Origin: Bacteroidales bacterium
GTDB taxonomy: Bacteria; Bacteroidota; Bacteroidia; Bacteroidales; VadinHA17
NCBI GenBank assembly: GCA_017999895.1
Contig: JAGNKY010000011.1
Coordinates: 19,420 to 83,419, forward strand
Reading direction: 5' to 3'
Length of the DNA stretch: 64,000 nucleotides
Position 1 is the first letter of the stretch, and every line of letters begins with the position of its first letter. The notes beneath the pieces are model-generated. The model was not told the origin of the DNA. It did not search any database and worked only from the letters and a program-made list of their open reading frames with translations. A program made the translations under genes and the position numbers. This document shows, in pieces, positions 1 through 9,634 of this stretch.

Positions 1-824
1 ATAATTTCCCTGCCTTTCTTCTTCAGTGCAAGCCTATAAGATAAATCTGCAATATGTCTGAAATGGACGAGATATAGGTGTGGAAATCTGTTCAGTAAAT
101 CCATGTTACGGCATAATATCTTTTCACGCATTTCCAGACGAATCCGGTTATTGATATCATCAGTCAATTGAGGATTATTGTGAACATGTATCTTTACCAG
201 CGCCCTGGATATTGTTCTAAAATCATAATTTCTGACAAGTCGGAAGAGGAAATCAGCATCCTGTCCTATAGAAATTGATTCGTCGTAAGTTCCAATGGTC
301 TCGATGCATTCACGTTTTACACATAAGCCATAACCATTCCCAATGGTTGTGGCTGCAACCAGTCCTGCTTCTTTATTCTTAAAGACCGAAGGCCATATTT
401 TTGAAAACATTTCAGTATCTCCGGAATTTTTGTCATTTACAATCGAAACCCCGGTCCAGATAAATCCCGTATTTTCATTCTTATCCGATTGCACAAATTC
501 TTCGAAAACCGTTTCAAGGAATGAAGGCATATATTCATCGTCATCATCGAGGAACAGCATGTAATTTCCATTTGAAAGCCTTATTCCCGAGTTATAGCCT
601 CCTGCCGCTCCCTTTGGCTCAGAATGTTGATGAAAAATAATTTTTCTGTCATTAAAACTATCAACGATCTTTCTGGTTTCCCCATCGTTTGCATCATCAA
701 CTATTATATGCTCATAATCGTCGAAAGTCTGACGTCTGACGCTGTCAATAGCCCGTTTTAAGAGTTCAGGTCTTTTAAAGGTCGGAGTAATAATTGAAAA
801 AACCGGTTGAGTGTTTTCCGGCAT
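1..824 (-). CDS. Glycosyltransferase family 2 (3' end cut by window)
   Basis: Reading the minus strand from an ATG at 824 gives an open frame that runs off the window edge, so the C-terminus is missing. The start has the GT-A pattern FSIITPTFKRPELLKRAIDS, followed by an IIVDDAND nucleotide-sugar segment and a metal-binding acidic stretch LFLDDDDEY near residue 90. GT2 enzymes transfer a sugar from an NDP-sugar to an acceptor, here probably a surface polysaccharide, because all genes out to 9559 make or modify NDP-sugars. Donor and acceptor cannot be read from sequence. No membrane segment is seen in the visible part. Confidence 0.85.
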   Translation of the reverse strand, partial: MPENTQPVFSIITPTFKRPELLKRAIDSVRRQTFDDYEHIIVDDANDGETRKIVDSFNDRKIIFHQHSEPKGAAGGYNSGIRLSNGNYMLFLDDDDEYMPSFLETVFEEFVQSDKNENTGFIWTGVSIVNDKNSGDTEMFSKIWPSVFKNKEAGLVAATTIGNGYGLCVKRECIETIGTYDESISIGQDADFLFRLVRNYDFRTISRALVKIHVHNNPQLTDDINNRIRLEMREKILCRNMDLLNRFPHLYLVHFRHIADLSYRLALKKKGREI

Positions 825-862
825 ATTCTTAATATTATTTTTGCCACCTAAATCTCCCCTGC

Positions 863-976
863 TTTATTTGCACCCTAAATCCCCCAAATGGGGGACTTTT
901 CACAGTAGTACTTAATTTTCGCTCCTCCCCATTTGGGGAGGTCGGGAGGGGCTAATAAAGAGGCAGCGGGGGGCAA
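863..976. repeat. Hairpin-rich intergenic repeat, copy A
   Basis: A stretch of C- and G-runs with two nested inverted repeats: CCCCCAAATGGGGG near 881 and CCTCCCCATTTGGGGAGG at 924-941. It shares its order of blocks with a second copy at 5210-5318. It separates the GT2 gene from the deacetylase-like gene. No ORF is present. It looks like a REP/MITE-type palindromic element; transcriptional effect unknown. Confidence 0.7.
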
Positions 977-992
977 GACTACATTTTCCCCC

Positions 993-1925
993 TCAGTCCC
1001 AGTGTTCAGGGTGCAACAATAGAATAACTTTTTTACCTGGTTTTATAGTGTCGAGATTAACCATTTTCATATTCCATCTCTTGCCATTCTTCATGTCACT
1101 GTCGGCAAAAAAATAATCACAGGTAAAAGATTCTGCAAAATAGTCAAGATTATAGCTCGAACAACTGTCTTTTTCTATTTGTACTACTTTATCGGTCTTT
1201 GGAACAAACTCGTAGTTATAAAACATTCCTCCATTAAATGGCACTTCCTTCCAGAAATATGCATTGCTATAATGATAAACATAGCAATATTCAGAGCCAT
1301 GAGAGCTTGTACCCCATACAGTTATATTATTACTTCGCATCCAATCAAGTTCATTTCTGAGAAAATCGCGGGGCGACAAACCGAAAACCACCTGTAATGT
1401 AACCAGATCATTATGAAAACCAACTTCATGTCCGAACTTATCCTGAAGAGCTTTCAAATAATGAATTAAATTATCATTCCTTTTAAAAAAATTCTCTCTT
1501 GTCTCACCATAATACTTTGCAGTATGGAGAATGAAATAAGTTGACTTAATGCCCAATTTATTTTCAAAATATGCAAATTTTATTGCCGCTTTAATATTAT
1601 AATCAACATCGTGCCGGAGAGAAATAATAACTTTATCATCCGAATTACTTTTTTGAAAATCCTTTTGTTGCACGAGAAGAAATCTATCCGAAGAAACCAG
1701 GTATTTCAAAAAATTATAATATTCTGCATAATTGAAAACAGGATCATCCATGACTACTTTCATATCTACAGACAGGTTGTCAGATATTTTAATTTTTCTT
1801 GTATTATCTATATATGTTTCTTCCGGTTTTTCACAACCTGAAAAGAAAATTATCAATACTGGAAATACAAACAGGCAGTCGGTGGCGTTTTTAAAGTTTC
1901 CGGATAAAAATGAATCTACAAACAT
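993..1925 (-). CDS. Polysaccharide-deacetylase-like (NodB fold) lipoprotein
   Basis: The core carries SLRHDVDYN, the metal-site Asp/His motif of the NodB/carbohydrate esterase 4 fold as found in capsule-cluster homologues, then EVGFHND and a C-terminal LLLHPEHWD. This suggests hydrolysis of an N- or O-acyl group on a cell-surface glycan, but the activity is inferred. The frame stays open upstream to 2009, overlapping the next gene. The ATG at 1925 is preferred because it gives a short hydrophobic segment ending in FFSGC, a plausible lipobox, which places the protein on a membrane outside the cytoplasm. It is downstream of the 4,6-dehydratase in the polysaccharide cluster. Confidence 0.7.
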   Translation of the reverse strand: MFVDSFLSGNFKNATDCLFVFPVLIIFFSGCEKPEETYIDNTRKIKISDNLSVDMKVVMDDPVFNYAEYYNFLKYLVSSDRFLLVQQKDFQKSNSDDKVIISLRHDVDYNIKAAIKFAYFENKLGIKSTYFILHTAKYYGETRENFFKRNDNLIHYLKALQDKFGHEVGFHNDLVTLQVVFGLSPRDFLRNELDWMRSNNITVWGTSSHGSEYCYVYHYSNAYFWKEVPFNGGMFYNYEFVPKTDKVVQIEKDSCSSYNLDYFAESFTCDYFFADSDMKNGKRWNMKMVNLDTIKPGKKVILLLHPEHWD

Positions 1926-1992
1926 ATCATCAGATTCATAATAAGATAAAACTATATAAGTAAAATAAGCACTTATGTTTAAAATGGAAAAC

Positions 1993-3906
1993 TTATACAG
2001 TGTGCCCAAGTTTTATCATTTCATGCTTCCTTTTATATCCCGATACAATTTCTTCCATTCTTTCCATCAATTCCTTTTCATTCAATTTATAAAGAGAGCT
2101 TAACATTCTTTCTATTTTGGGAATTAATTCATCATAATTATTTTCTTCAATTCGGGCTATCTGAATTTTCGGATTATGGGTCGGAAGCAATGTCTCTCCA
2201 TCCGAAAAACGTTCCTCATAGAGTTTTTCACCAGGTCTCAGGCCGATGAATTTGATTTTAATATCTACATCGGGTTCGAGACCCGATAAGTGGATAAGGT
2301 TTTTAGCGATATCCAAAATTTTTATCGGCTCTCCCATATCGAAGACATAAATCTGACCGTCATCCCCCATAAAACCGGCTTCGAGTACTAACTGACAGGC
2401 TTCCGGTATAGTCATAAAATAACGGGTTACTTCAGGATGAGTTATTGTAACAGGGCCTCCTTCAGCGATTTGTTTATTAAAAATAGGTATGACTGAGCCG
2501 TTAGAACCAAGCACATTGCCAAATCTTGTTGTTACAAACTTAGTCTTTATTTCCGGTTTCTTCGAATAAGCATTTACAAGCAACTCGCACATTTTTTTTG
2601 TGGCTCCCATAACATTCGTTGGATTGACAGCCTTATCAGTAGAGACCATCACAAATTTCTCAATCTTGTATTTAACCGAAAGATCGGCCATATTCTTCGT
2701 CCCGCCGACATTAACTCTTATAGCTTCACGGGGATGAAGCTCCATTATCGGAACATGTTTATATGCTGCTGCATGAAAAACGATCTGAGGACGATACTTA
2801 TCGAAAATATGTTCCATCACTTCCTTTCTTGTAACATCCCCGATAATTACTTTGTAATTACATTCCGGATTCAGGTTTTTTAGTTCTTCCTGCAGAAAGA
2901 ATGAAGGTGTTTCTGCCTGGTCAACAAGAAGAAGCATATTCGGTCGAAAACTAATAAGCTGTCTTGAAATTTCCGAACCTATTGAACCTGCCGCTCCTGT
3001 CACAAGAACATTCTTATTTCTCAATCCTTCCTCTATCCGGCTCAGATTAAGGGCTATGGGTTCTCTTCCAATCAAATCTTCGAGGTTCACTTTTTTAAGG
3101 TTCTTAACCTCAAGCTGGCCATTCAGCCATGTATCGAACGACGGAGTATCGAGAATTTCACAGCCAAACCCGAACACGGATTCAATCACTTCCTTCTTTT
3201 TTGAAGGAGCAATCTTATTTATAGCTATAATGAACGTATCAATATGTTCGATCTCGAAGAATTCTTTTGTCAGCACCTGTCTTGGCCAAACCGGGTATCC
3301 CTCAATATTCTTTCCCTGTTTTTTCCTGTCATCGTCTATGAAACCTTTAAGACGAAATTTACTTTTTGGATCACTTTCAATCAATCTTTTTACAGCAATT
3401 CCCATATCGCCTGATCCATAAATAATTGCATTTCGCTTTGGTAAAGTTGAAGAGGTGGCAAATTCATAAAACATTTTAACCATTACCCTGAAAGAAAACA
3501 ATAATACCATAACAAATCCAAAATGGATAATGAGTATTGAAAGGGGTATATTGAAAACAGAATTCAATTCATATTTTCTTGCAAAAATTGTCAAAGCAGA
3601 AAGGCAAATCAGTGCTGTCGCAGAAGTAAAAATTATCTTATATGTGTCATTTATTGTTGTATGTCTTATCATGCCTGAATACAAGCGAAATACGATCATA
3701 AAAAGAAGATATACGGAGAGAGCAATGAAACCCTGAATAATTGCCAGATGGACATCAAAAGAATTGACTAAAAAATTGTACCTTAAAATATATGCTATCA
3801 TGAATGAAGCCCAGACAATAGAAATATCAATGACCAGGACCATCCATCGAGGCAAAGAATATTTCCAGAATACTTTATATAACTTTCTTTTTAAAGAATT
3901 AAACAT
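1993..3906 (-). CDS. Membrane NDP-sugar 4,6-dehydratase (FlaA1/WbpM/CapD type)
   Basis: 637 residues, the normal length of the large membrane-bound class. Four hydrophobic segments occupy about residues 20-145, followed by a first Rossmann domain (GSGDMG near 165) and the catalytic SDR domain (GAAGSIG near 303). The active-site strand reads STDKAVNPTNVMGATKK: Met stands where short SDRs have the catalytic Tyr, which is characteristic of the WbpM-like class. Family members convert UDP-GlcNAc to a 4-keto-6-deoxy sugar, the first step to bacillosamine, FucNAc or QuiNAc. Together with the HexNAc epimerases at 7264 and 8402 this points to rare amino sugars in the surface glycan. Confidence 0.9.
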   Translation of the reverse strand: MFNSLKRKLYKVFWKYSLPRWMVLVIDISIVWASFMIAYILRYNFLVNSFDVHLAIIQGFIALSVYLLFMIVFRLYSGMIRHTTINDTYKIIFTSATALICLSALTIFARKYELNSVFNIPLSILIIHFGFVMVLLFSFRVMVKMFYEFATSSTLPKRNAIIYGSGDMGIAVKRLIESDPKSKFRLKGFIDDDRKKQGKNIEGYPVWPRQVLTKEFFEIEHIDTFIIAINKIAPSKKKEVIESVFGFGCEILDTPSFDTWLNGQLEVKNLKKVNLEDLIGREPIALNLSRIEEGLRNKNVLVTGAAGSIGSEISRQLISFRPNMLLLVDQAETPSFFLQEELKNLNPECNYKVIIGDVTRKEVMEHIFDKYRPQIVFHAAAYKHVPIMELHPREAIRVNVGGTKNMADLSVKYKIEKFVMVSTDKAVNPTNVMGATKKMCELLVNAYSKKPEIKTKFVTTRFGNVLGSNGSVIPIFNKQIAEGGPVTITHPEVTRYFMTIPEACQLVLEAGFMGDDGQIYVFDMGEPIKILDIAKNLIHLSGLEPDVDIKIKFIGLRPGEKLYEERFSDGETLLPTHNPKIQIARIEENNYDELIPKIERMLSSLYKLNEKELMERMEEIVSGYKRKHEMIKLGHTV

Positions 3907-4037
3907 TATATGAGAAAATGTTAATTAAATAAGTAAAATTATGAATAAAATAATAAAGTGCTGTTAATAAAGAAAAAAAGAAATTAAAGTTAATTAATTT
4001 ACTAAATATCATATTATATTCTACCATTAAATGGTAG

Positions 4038-5105
4038 CTATTTCAATAATTCTAAATCGGAAATGACCATTTCTGTTATCATTTCATCAAGAGAAACTTC
4101 AGGATTCCATCCTAATAATGTTTTTGCTTTAGATGCGTCACAGACTAAAATATCTACTTCGGCAGGTCTGAAGTATCTTGGATCTACTTCAATAATTACT
4201 TTCCCGGGTTTTATCTTAAGCTTTTTATCTTCTACTTTTGAAACAACACCTTTTTCGCTTAAGCCTTTGCCGGTAAACTCGATATCAATTCCAAGTACTT
4301 TGAAAGCTTTCCTGGCAAATTCTCTGACAGTTGTAATTGTTCCTGTGCCAATTACAAAATCCTCAGGTTTAGAATATTGCAATATCATGTACATTGCTCT
4401 GACATAATCCATGGCATGGCCCCAGTCTCTTTGAGCCGATAAATTACCCAGATAGAGTTTATCCTGCCTTCCATTTGCAATTCTGGTGGCAGCCATTGTT
4501 ATTTTTCTCGTAACAAATGTTTCACCTCTTAAAGGTGATTCATGATTAAAAAGTATTCCATTGGATGCGAACATTCCATAAGCTTCCCTGTAATTTACCA
4601 TAATCCAGTAAGCAAATACTTTTGACACGCCATAAGGGCTTCTTGGATAAAAGGGAGTTTTTTCATTTTGAGGAATCTCTTGTGCCAGTCCAAAAACCTC
4701 ACTTGTTGATGCCTGATAGATTTTGACTTTGTCTTTTAATCCCAGCATCCTGACAGCTTCCAGTAATCTCAAAGCACCCAAACCATCAGTATTTGCAGTA
4801 TATTCAGGAATTTCAAAGCTTACCTGAACATGACTCATTGCTCCCAGATTATAGATTTCATCAGGCTGAACTTCCTGAATGATCCTGATCAAACTCGATG
4901 AATCGGTCATATCACCATAATGCAGGAAAAAATTTATATTTTCATTGTGAGGATCCTGATATAAATGGTCAATCCTTGAAGTATTTATTAATGAAGATCT
5001 TCTCTTAATTCCATGAACTATATAATCTTTCGACAGAAGATATTCTGCCAGATAAGCACCATCCTGTCCTGTTATTCCTGTTATCAATGCTACTTTTTTA
5101 CTCAT
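4038..5105 (-). CDS. gmd: GDP-mannose 4,6-dehydratase
   Basis: 355 residues, typical length. The N-terminus has the NAD(P)-binding [15 protein letters not shown] motif and HGIKRRSS, the central part has STSEVFG and SPYGVSK (catalytic Ser, Tyr and Lys), and [11 protein letters not shown] is a family signature. It oxidises and dehydrates GDP-D-mannose to GDP-4-keto-6-deoxymannose in the cytosol. The next gene upstream on the same strand, at 5382, is the GDP-fucose synthase that uses this product, so the pair is a complete GDP-L-fucose branch. The ATG at 5105 is well supported. Confidence 0.96.
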   Translation of the reverse strand: MSKKVALITGITGQDGAYLAEYLLSKDYIVHGIKRRSSLINTSRIDHLYQDPHNENINFFLHYGDMTDSSSLIRIIQEVQPDEIYNLGAMSHVQVSFEIPEYTANTDGLGALRLLEAVRMLGLKDKVKIYQASTSEVFGLAQEIPQNEKTPFYPRSPYGVSKVFAYWIMVNYREAYGMFASNGILFNHESPLRGETFVTRKITMAATRIANGRQDKLYLGNLSAQRDWGHAMDYVRAMYMILQYSKPEDFVIGTGTITTVREFARKAFKVLGIDIEFTGKGLSEKGVVSKVEDKKLKIKPGKVIIEVDPRYFRPAEVDILVCDASKAKTLLGWNPEVSLDEMITEMVISDLELLK

Positions 5106-5209
5106 CAGGATATAAATTACCAGTCGTTAAATATCAATAAATTATAATAGTTGTTTCTTAAATATATCCTCTATTTGCTCCTGTTATTTGCCCCCTAAGT
5201 CCTTGCCTG

Positions 5210-5318
5210 TTTATTTGCCCCCCTAAATCCTCACAAATGGGGGGACTTATTTTTCTAGTACGTGCTGCTCCTCCCCATTTGGGGAGGCCGGGAGAGGCAA
5301 TATAAGGAGGCATGGAGG
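5210..5318. repeat. Hairpin-rich intergenic repeat, copy B
   Basis: Second copy of the element at 863-976, in the same orientation. Shared blocks include TTATTTGCxCCCTAAATCC, CAAATGGGGG, TAGTAC and the palindrome CCTCCCCATTTGGGGAGG (5270-5287). It fills most of the gap between fcl and gmd. A partial extra block (tatttgccccctaagtcc) precedes it at about 5185. Confidence 0.7.
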
Positions 5319-5381
5319 TATAGTTTTAAATTATTTCCATTATTTTTTTGATTGTTAAATTATATTAGCATCATAATATAA

Positions 5382-6479
5382 TTACATGTTTCTATTTATA
5401 GTACCAAGATACCATTCATATAACATTTTGATTCCCTGATCTATGTTAACAGAATGTTTCCATCCCAAGCTTCTGATTAAACTGACGTCGGATAATTTTC
5501 TGAAAGTTCCATCCGGTTTTGAATTGTCAAATCCTATTTTACCCTTAAACCCTGTCACCGACGCGATTAGACGTGCAAGTTCAGAAATAGAAATATCTTT
5601 TCCTGTGCCGATATTGATATGCGTATTCCTGGCTTCTTTCCTTTCTTTTATCAGATCTCCGAAAGTTATTTTTTCCATCAGAAAAATACATACATCTGCC
5701 AGGTCATCAGCCCATAGAAACTCTCTCAATGGTTTCCCTGTACCCCATATATTGACAGATACATTTCCATTCGAACCTGAAATTCCATAATGATTCAAGA
5801 TATCAAGAAAAGAGGCAGAACTGATAGAATTATTATAAAATTTCAACGGCCTTGTCTCGAAATCTTTGCTAATCATGCTTAAATCTCCTTCTTCAAGAAG
5901 TTTAGCCAGATGTATTTTTCTCAGCAAAGCTGGCAGTACATGAGCTGTATCGAGATCGAAGTTGTCATTGAATCCATAAAGGTTTGAAGGCATTACACAG
6001 ATAAAATCTGTATTATATTGAATATTGTAACTTTCACACATTTTAAGTCCGGCTATTTTTGCCACCGCATAGGGTTCATTGGTATATTCAAGTGGACCGC
6101 TTAACAGATACTCTTCCTTTACAGGTGTTTTACAGTCACGCGGATAAACGCATGTGCTCCCAAGAAAAAGCAACTTTTTAACCCCTGTAATATATGAACT
6201 ATGAATGACATTAGATTCTATCATCAGGTTATCATAAATAAAATCAGCTCTGTATCTGTTATTTGCATCAATCCCGCCCACCCTGGCTGCTGCGAGGAAT
6301 ACATATTCAGGTTTTGTATCTTCAAAAAATGTCTGTACAGCGGCCTGGTTTCTAATGTCCAAATCTTTATGCAAAATTGTTATAAGATTTTTATAACCTT
6401 TCCTCTGTAATGCTTTAAGAATTGCAGAGCCGGCCAGTCCGGTGTGTCCTGCAACATATATTCTTGAGTTATAGTCCAT
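5382..6479 (-). CDS. fcl: GDP-L-fucose synthase (epimerase/reductase)
   Basis: 365 residues, slightly longer than most (about 310-320). It begins with the cofactor motif GHTGLAGSAI; GSTCVYPRDCKTPV carries the conserved Ser and Cys, and EPYAVAKIAGLKM gives the catalytic Tyr and Lys. DDLADVCIFLME and LYGFNDNFD are family features. It epimerises C3 and C5 of the Gmd product and reduces C4 with NADPH to make GDP-L-fucose. It lies upstream of gmd on the same strand, separated by the copy-B repeat, so co-transcription is likely but not certain. Confidence 0.95.
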   Translation of the reverse strand: MDYNSRIYVAGHTGLAGSAILKALQRKGYKNLITILHKDLDIRNQAAVQTFFEDTKPEYVFLAAARVGGIDANNRYRADFIYDNLMIESNVIHSSYITGVKKLLFLGSTCVYPRDCKTPVKEEYLLSGPLEYTNEPYAVAKIAGLKMCESYNIQYNTDFICVMPSNLYGFNDNFDLDTAHVLPALLRKIHLAKLLEEGDLSMISKDFETRPLKFYNNSISSASFLDILNHYGISGSNGNVSVNIWGTGKPLREFLWADDLADVCIFLMEKITFGDLIKERKEARNTHINIGTGKDISISELARLIASVTGFKGKIGFDNSKPDGTFRKLSDVSLIRSLGWKHSVNIDQGIKMLYEWYLGTINRNM

Positions 6480-7263
6480 TTAGTCTATCCCAATTTTATC
6501 CCTGACGCTTTCGGTCAGGGTTTCGTCTGCCAACCGGCGGACTAAACTTTCTCCTTTTGTCTTTTGTCTTTTGTCTTTCCTTTTTTCACACTCCCGCCCC
6601 GTCAGTCACATTAGGAAATCATTAAATGACTGACTATAAGGCCTTTTTATTATTTCCAGCATCCGGTATTGCAATATCTCTCTTAACCTGATGCCTGTTA
6701 TTTATTTCCCGGTTTAATTATTTCCCGGTTTAATATATTTTATTATCCCTTAATTAGTTACAAAATTCCAGCCGGTTATTTATTAGTATTTAACGCCGCA
6801 CTTATTATATTATTATTTCCAATCATTCTCACTTTTCGACTTTCTTTTTCCCAATTTAGCATCTGTCAATATCCTGCATCCCTTATATACATACAAAAAC
6901 CAATTAAGAATAAATCTTTTCTCCTGTCATCCAATATTCAAACGCGTAAAATAAAACCCTCTCTCCCTTAATACCCAATGACCGGTTTCAGTTGTTCATT
7001 TACCAATAAAATGCGACTGGAAACCGGAAGCGAAAATACAACTTAAAATTAAATTTTGAAATAAAAAACACCTCAAATTATTAACATGCGGTCAATAAAA
7101 AGTCTATATAATATTGAATATCATATCGTCTGCCATTAAAGAATTGTTTTGAACAAAATAGAAAACATAAATTTTTATGATACTATTCCCTGAATTTTAA
7201 AAAATTTTTTAACCGCTAATATGGCAAAGACGGAGCAAAGGACGTAAAGAAGAGGGGTTTTTA
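6480..7263. other. 784-bp gene-free region of small repeats
   Basis: No supportable gene. From left to right: a hairpin CCCTGAC/GTCAGGG at 6500-6520; three 7-bp units of gtctttt at about 6555-6580; an inverted pair GTCAGTCA (6601-6608) and TGACTGAC (6627-6634); a 16-bp sequence tatttcccggtttaat duplicated head to tail at 6703-6734; then AT-rich DNA. The stretch at about 7205-7245 has repeated caaag/gacg blocks just after the end of the epimerase gene. The mixture suggests accumulated non-coding repeats rather than a decayed gene. Confidence 0.6.
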
Positions 7264-8253
7264 TTATCTGTTGTTCACGAACCATTCGACCGTTTTTTCA
7301 AGTCCCTCGAAAACATCGGTCATCGGCGAATAACCTATCAGTTCTTCGGCCTTTTTTATCGAGGCAAGGGAATGCTTTATATCTCCTGGCCTTTCGGGTC
7401 CATAAAGTGGCTCTATTCCCAAAATATCTTTATCATATCTTCCAAGACACTCTCTTATTATTTCGAATATTCTGGTAAGCGAAGTGCTTTCGCCGCATGC
7501 AATATTATATACCTGATTAAAAGCCTCTTCTTTCTCAACAATAGCCGCAAGATGATTGGCCTTAATGACATTGTCAATAAATGTAAAATCCCTCGATATA
7601 GTGCCGTCGCCGTTTATAACTGGCCGCTCGTGCTGCATAAGCTGAAGAATAAACTTAGGAATAACCGCAGCGTATGCACCTTCGGGATCCTGTCTGGGAC
7701 CAAATACGTTGAAATATCTCAAACCAATAACTTTAATCCCATATATCGTCGAAAACACTTCTGCAAACAATTCATCTGATAGTTTTGTCACTCCGTAAGG
7801 AGACAAAGGCTTTCCAATTTTATCCTCGACCTTTGGAAGGACAGTGTTATTACCATAAACCGATGAGCTTGAGGCATAAATAAATCTTTCAACTCCGGCT
7901 TCTTTTGCCGTAAAAATCATCTTCACGAACCCGCCAGTATTAACATCGGTCGAGCTTATCGGATCGGCAATGGAACGCGGAACTGAACCAAGTGCCGCCT
8001 GGTGAAACACAATATCTGTTCCTTTTACAGCCTCCCTGCATATCGAAACATCCCTTATATCTCCTTCTATAAGTATGAACTCAGGGTTATCAAGAAATTT
8101 TTCTATATTCCTTCTCTTGCCTGTTGAAAAATTATCGAGACAAACGACATAGTTACCTTCTTCAAGCAATGATTCGATCAGATTTGATCCAATAAAGCCC
8201 GCACCTCCTGTCACAAGCACCCTTCTGCCCCTTAATCTACTATCTATATCCAT
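7264..8253 (-). CDS. UDP-N-acetylglucosamine 4-epimerase (WbpP/TviC type)
   Basis: 329-residue extended SDR with TGGAGFIGSNLIE near residue 15, ASSSSVYG and SPYGVTK for the catalytic Ser, Tyr and Lys, and YFNVFGPRQDPEGAYAAVIP. The segment AALGSVPRSIADP is typical of WbpP/TviC-type epimerases acting on N-acetylated UDP-hexoses rather than plain UDP-glucose. The product would be UDP-GalNAc (or the uronic acid equivalent). It is a cytosolic precursor step for the surface glycan. Substrate preference is inferred from motif similarity. Confidence 0.88.
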   Translation of the reverse strand: MDIDSRLRGRRVLVTGGAGFIGSNLIESLLEEGNYVVCLDNFSTGKRRNIEKFLDNPEFILIEGDIRDVSICREAVKGTDIVFHQAALGSVPRSIADPISSTDVNTGGFVKMIFTAKEAGVERFIYASSSSVYGNNTVLPKVEDKIGKPLSPYGVTKLSDELFAEVFSTIYGIKVIGLRYFNVFGPRQDPEGAYAAVIPKFILQLMQHERPVINGDGTISRDFTFIDNVIKANHLAAIVEKEEAFNQVYNIACGESTSLTRIFEIIRECLGRYDKDILGIEPLYGPERPGDIKHSLASIKKAEELIGYSPMTDVFEGLEKTVEWFVNNR

Positions 8254-8255
8254 AT

Positions 8256-8284
8256 AAAAATAACATCTTCAGTTTCAGATGTTA
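8256..8284 (-). terminator. Probable rho-independent terminator
   Basis: On the minus strand an 8-bp stem TAACATCT/AGATGTTA with an 8-nt loop is followed by TTTTTA. It lies downstream of the 2-epimerase gene and just before the 4-epimerase start, so it may terminate or attenuate transcription between them. Confidence 0.45.
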
Positions 8285-8401
8285 AATAAATATGTTTTCT
8301 GAGAGAAAAACAAATTATAATTATTGAGCTTTAATGCTGGATATTTCCTGAGGAAAAAGAGAAATGTTAAAATTGAGGCTTTTCCAGCAAATTGAAATGA
8401 A

Positions 8402-9559
8402 TTATTCAAACATCATAAGCACTTCCTTAAGGATGAATTCCGCAGTCTTGCCGTCGCCGTAGAATGCCGGGTATTCCAGATCGAGAGATTTGTTCAGATA
8501 GAAATTAAAGGCAGCAGTAATCAGAGCAGGATCTGCATCGGCAAGCATTGCAGTCCCGTTTTTAATAAGTTCCACCCATTCAGTTTCTTTTCTGAGTACG
8601 ATACAAGGTTTTTTAAAGAAATGCGATTCTTTCTGCACTCCACCTGAATCAGTAATTATCATCCTTGAAGTCATTTCAAGAAAAGTCATTTCGAGGAAAG
8701 AGACAGGTGGAATAATTCTGATATACTTGCTTTTGTTAAGTTTGTTCAGAAGTTCCTCGAGGTTATTTTTAAGCGACAAGCTTGTTCTTGGATGAAGTGG
8801 CATGACAAAAACCAATTTCGACTCTTCGGCAAGGTTTAACAAAGTTGTCAGTATGGTATTAAGCCTGAGAATATCGTCAGTGTTTATATCGCGATGTATT
8901 GTAACAAGCACAAACTCATTGCGTCCTATTTTGAGTTTGTCGAGCAAATGGGCTTTTTTCTTTTCTGCAAGAGATGAAAAGAAAAGGGTGTTGTCATACA
9001 TTATATCGCCTGTAAGATAGATTTTCGGATTATTAATATTATAAGGAGGGCTGTTTTCGGGTCTAAATCCTTCTGCAATAAGGTTCTTGAAGGCTTCGTT
9101 AGTGGGCGCAAAAAGCAATGTTGATGAGATATCGCTAACTATTCTGTTTATCTCTTCAGGCATAGATTTATTGAATGATCTGAGACCTGCCTCTACATGA
9201 ACAACTGGAAAATGTTGTTTAACGGCTGCCAGTGCGCCTGCAAGCGTCGAATTAGTATCACCATATAACATCAGGCAATCGGGGTTTTCCGAAAGTAACA
9301 CTTCTTCAATTCCGGTAAGCATAAGTCCGGTTTGTTTCCCGTGGCGTGCCGAACCCACTCCAAGATTATAATGTGGTTTTGGAATCTCAAGCTCATCAAA
9401 AAAAACCTGCGAAAGTTCACGGTCATAGTGCTGCCCGGTATGAACTATCAACTCATTTATCTTTGAGGAAAACTTACTTCTGATTGCCCTGCTTATTGCA
9501 GATGCCTTGATTATTTGAGGCCTGGCACCAACGAGATTGATTATATTGATCTTTGCCAT
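8402..9559 (-). CDS. wecB: Non-hydrolysing UDP-N-acetylglucosamine 2-epimerase
   Basis: 385 residues with the GT-B-like epimerase motifs in order: GARPQIIKASA (N-terminus), HTGQHYD, YGDTNSTLAGALAA, HVEAGLRSFNKSMPEE, VTIHRDIN and ITDSGGVQKES. The enzyme interconverts UDP-GlcNAc and UDP-ManNAc in the cytosol, providing ManNAc-type residues for capsule or O-antigen. WbpI-type 2-epimerases that act on diacetamido-uronic sugars share these motifs and cannot be excluded. It is the first gene of the minus-strand polysaccharide cluster; no obvious strong promoter was assigned. Confidence 0.88.
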   Translation of the reverse strand: MAKINIINLVGARPQIIKASAISRAIRSKFSSKINELIVHTGQHYDRELSQVFFDELEIPKPHYNLGVGSARHGKQTGLMLTGIEEVLLSENPDCLMLYGDTNSTLAGALAAVKQHFPVVHVEAGLRSFNKSMPEEINRIVSDISSTLLFAPTNEAFKNLIAEGFRPENSPPYNINNPKIYLTGDIMYDNTLFFSSLAEKKKAHLLDKLKIGRNEFVLVTIHRDINTDDILRLNTILTTLLNLAEESKLVFVMPLHPRTSLSLKNNLEELLNKLNKSKYIRIIPPVSFLEMTFLEMTSRMIITDSGGVQKESHFFKKPCIVLRKETEWVELIKNGTAMLADADPALITAAFNFYLNKSLDLEYPAFYGDGKTAEFILKEVLMMFE

Positions 9560-9634
9560 CTGAGAGTAACAATTAAATTCTTCAAAGGTATGATATTTTA
9601 AAAACCTCAGAGGTTTATAACATGTTGCAATTGA

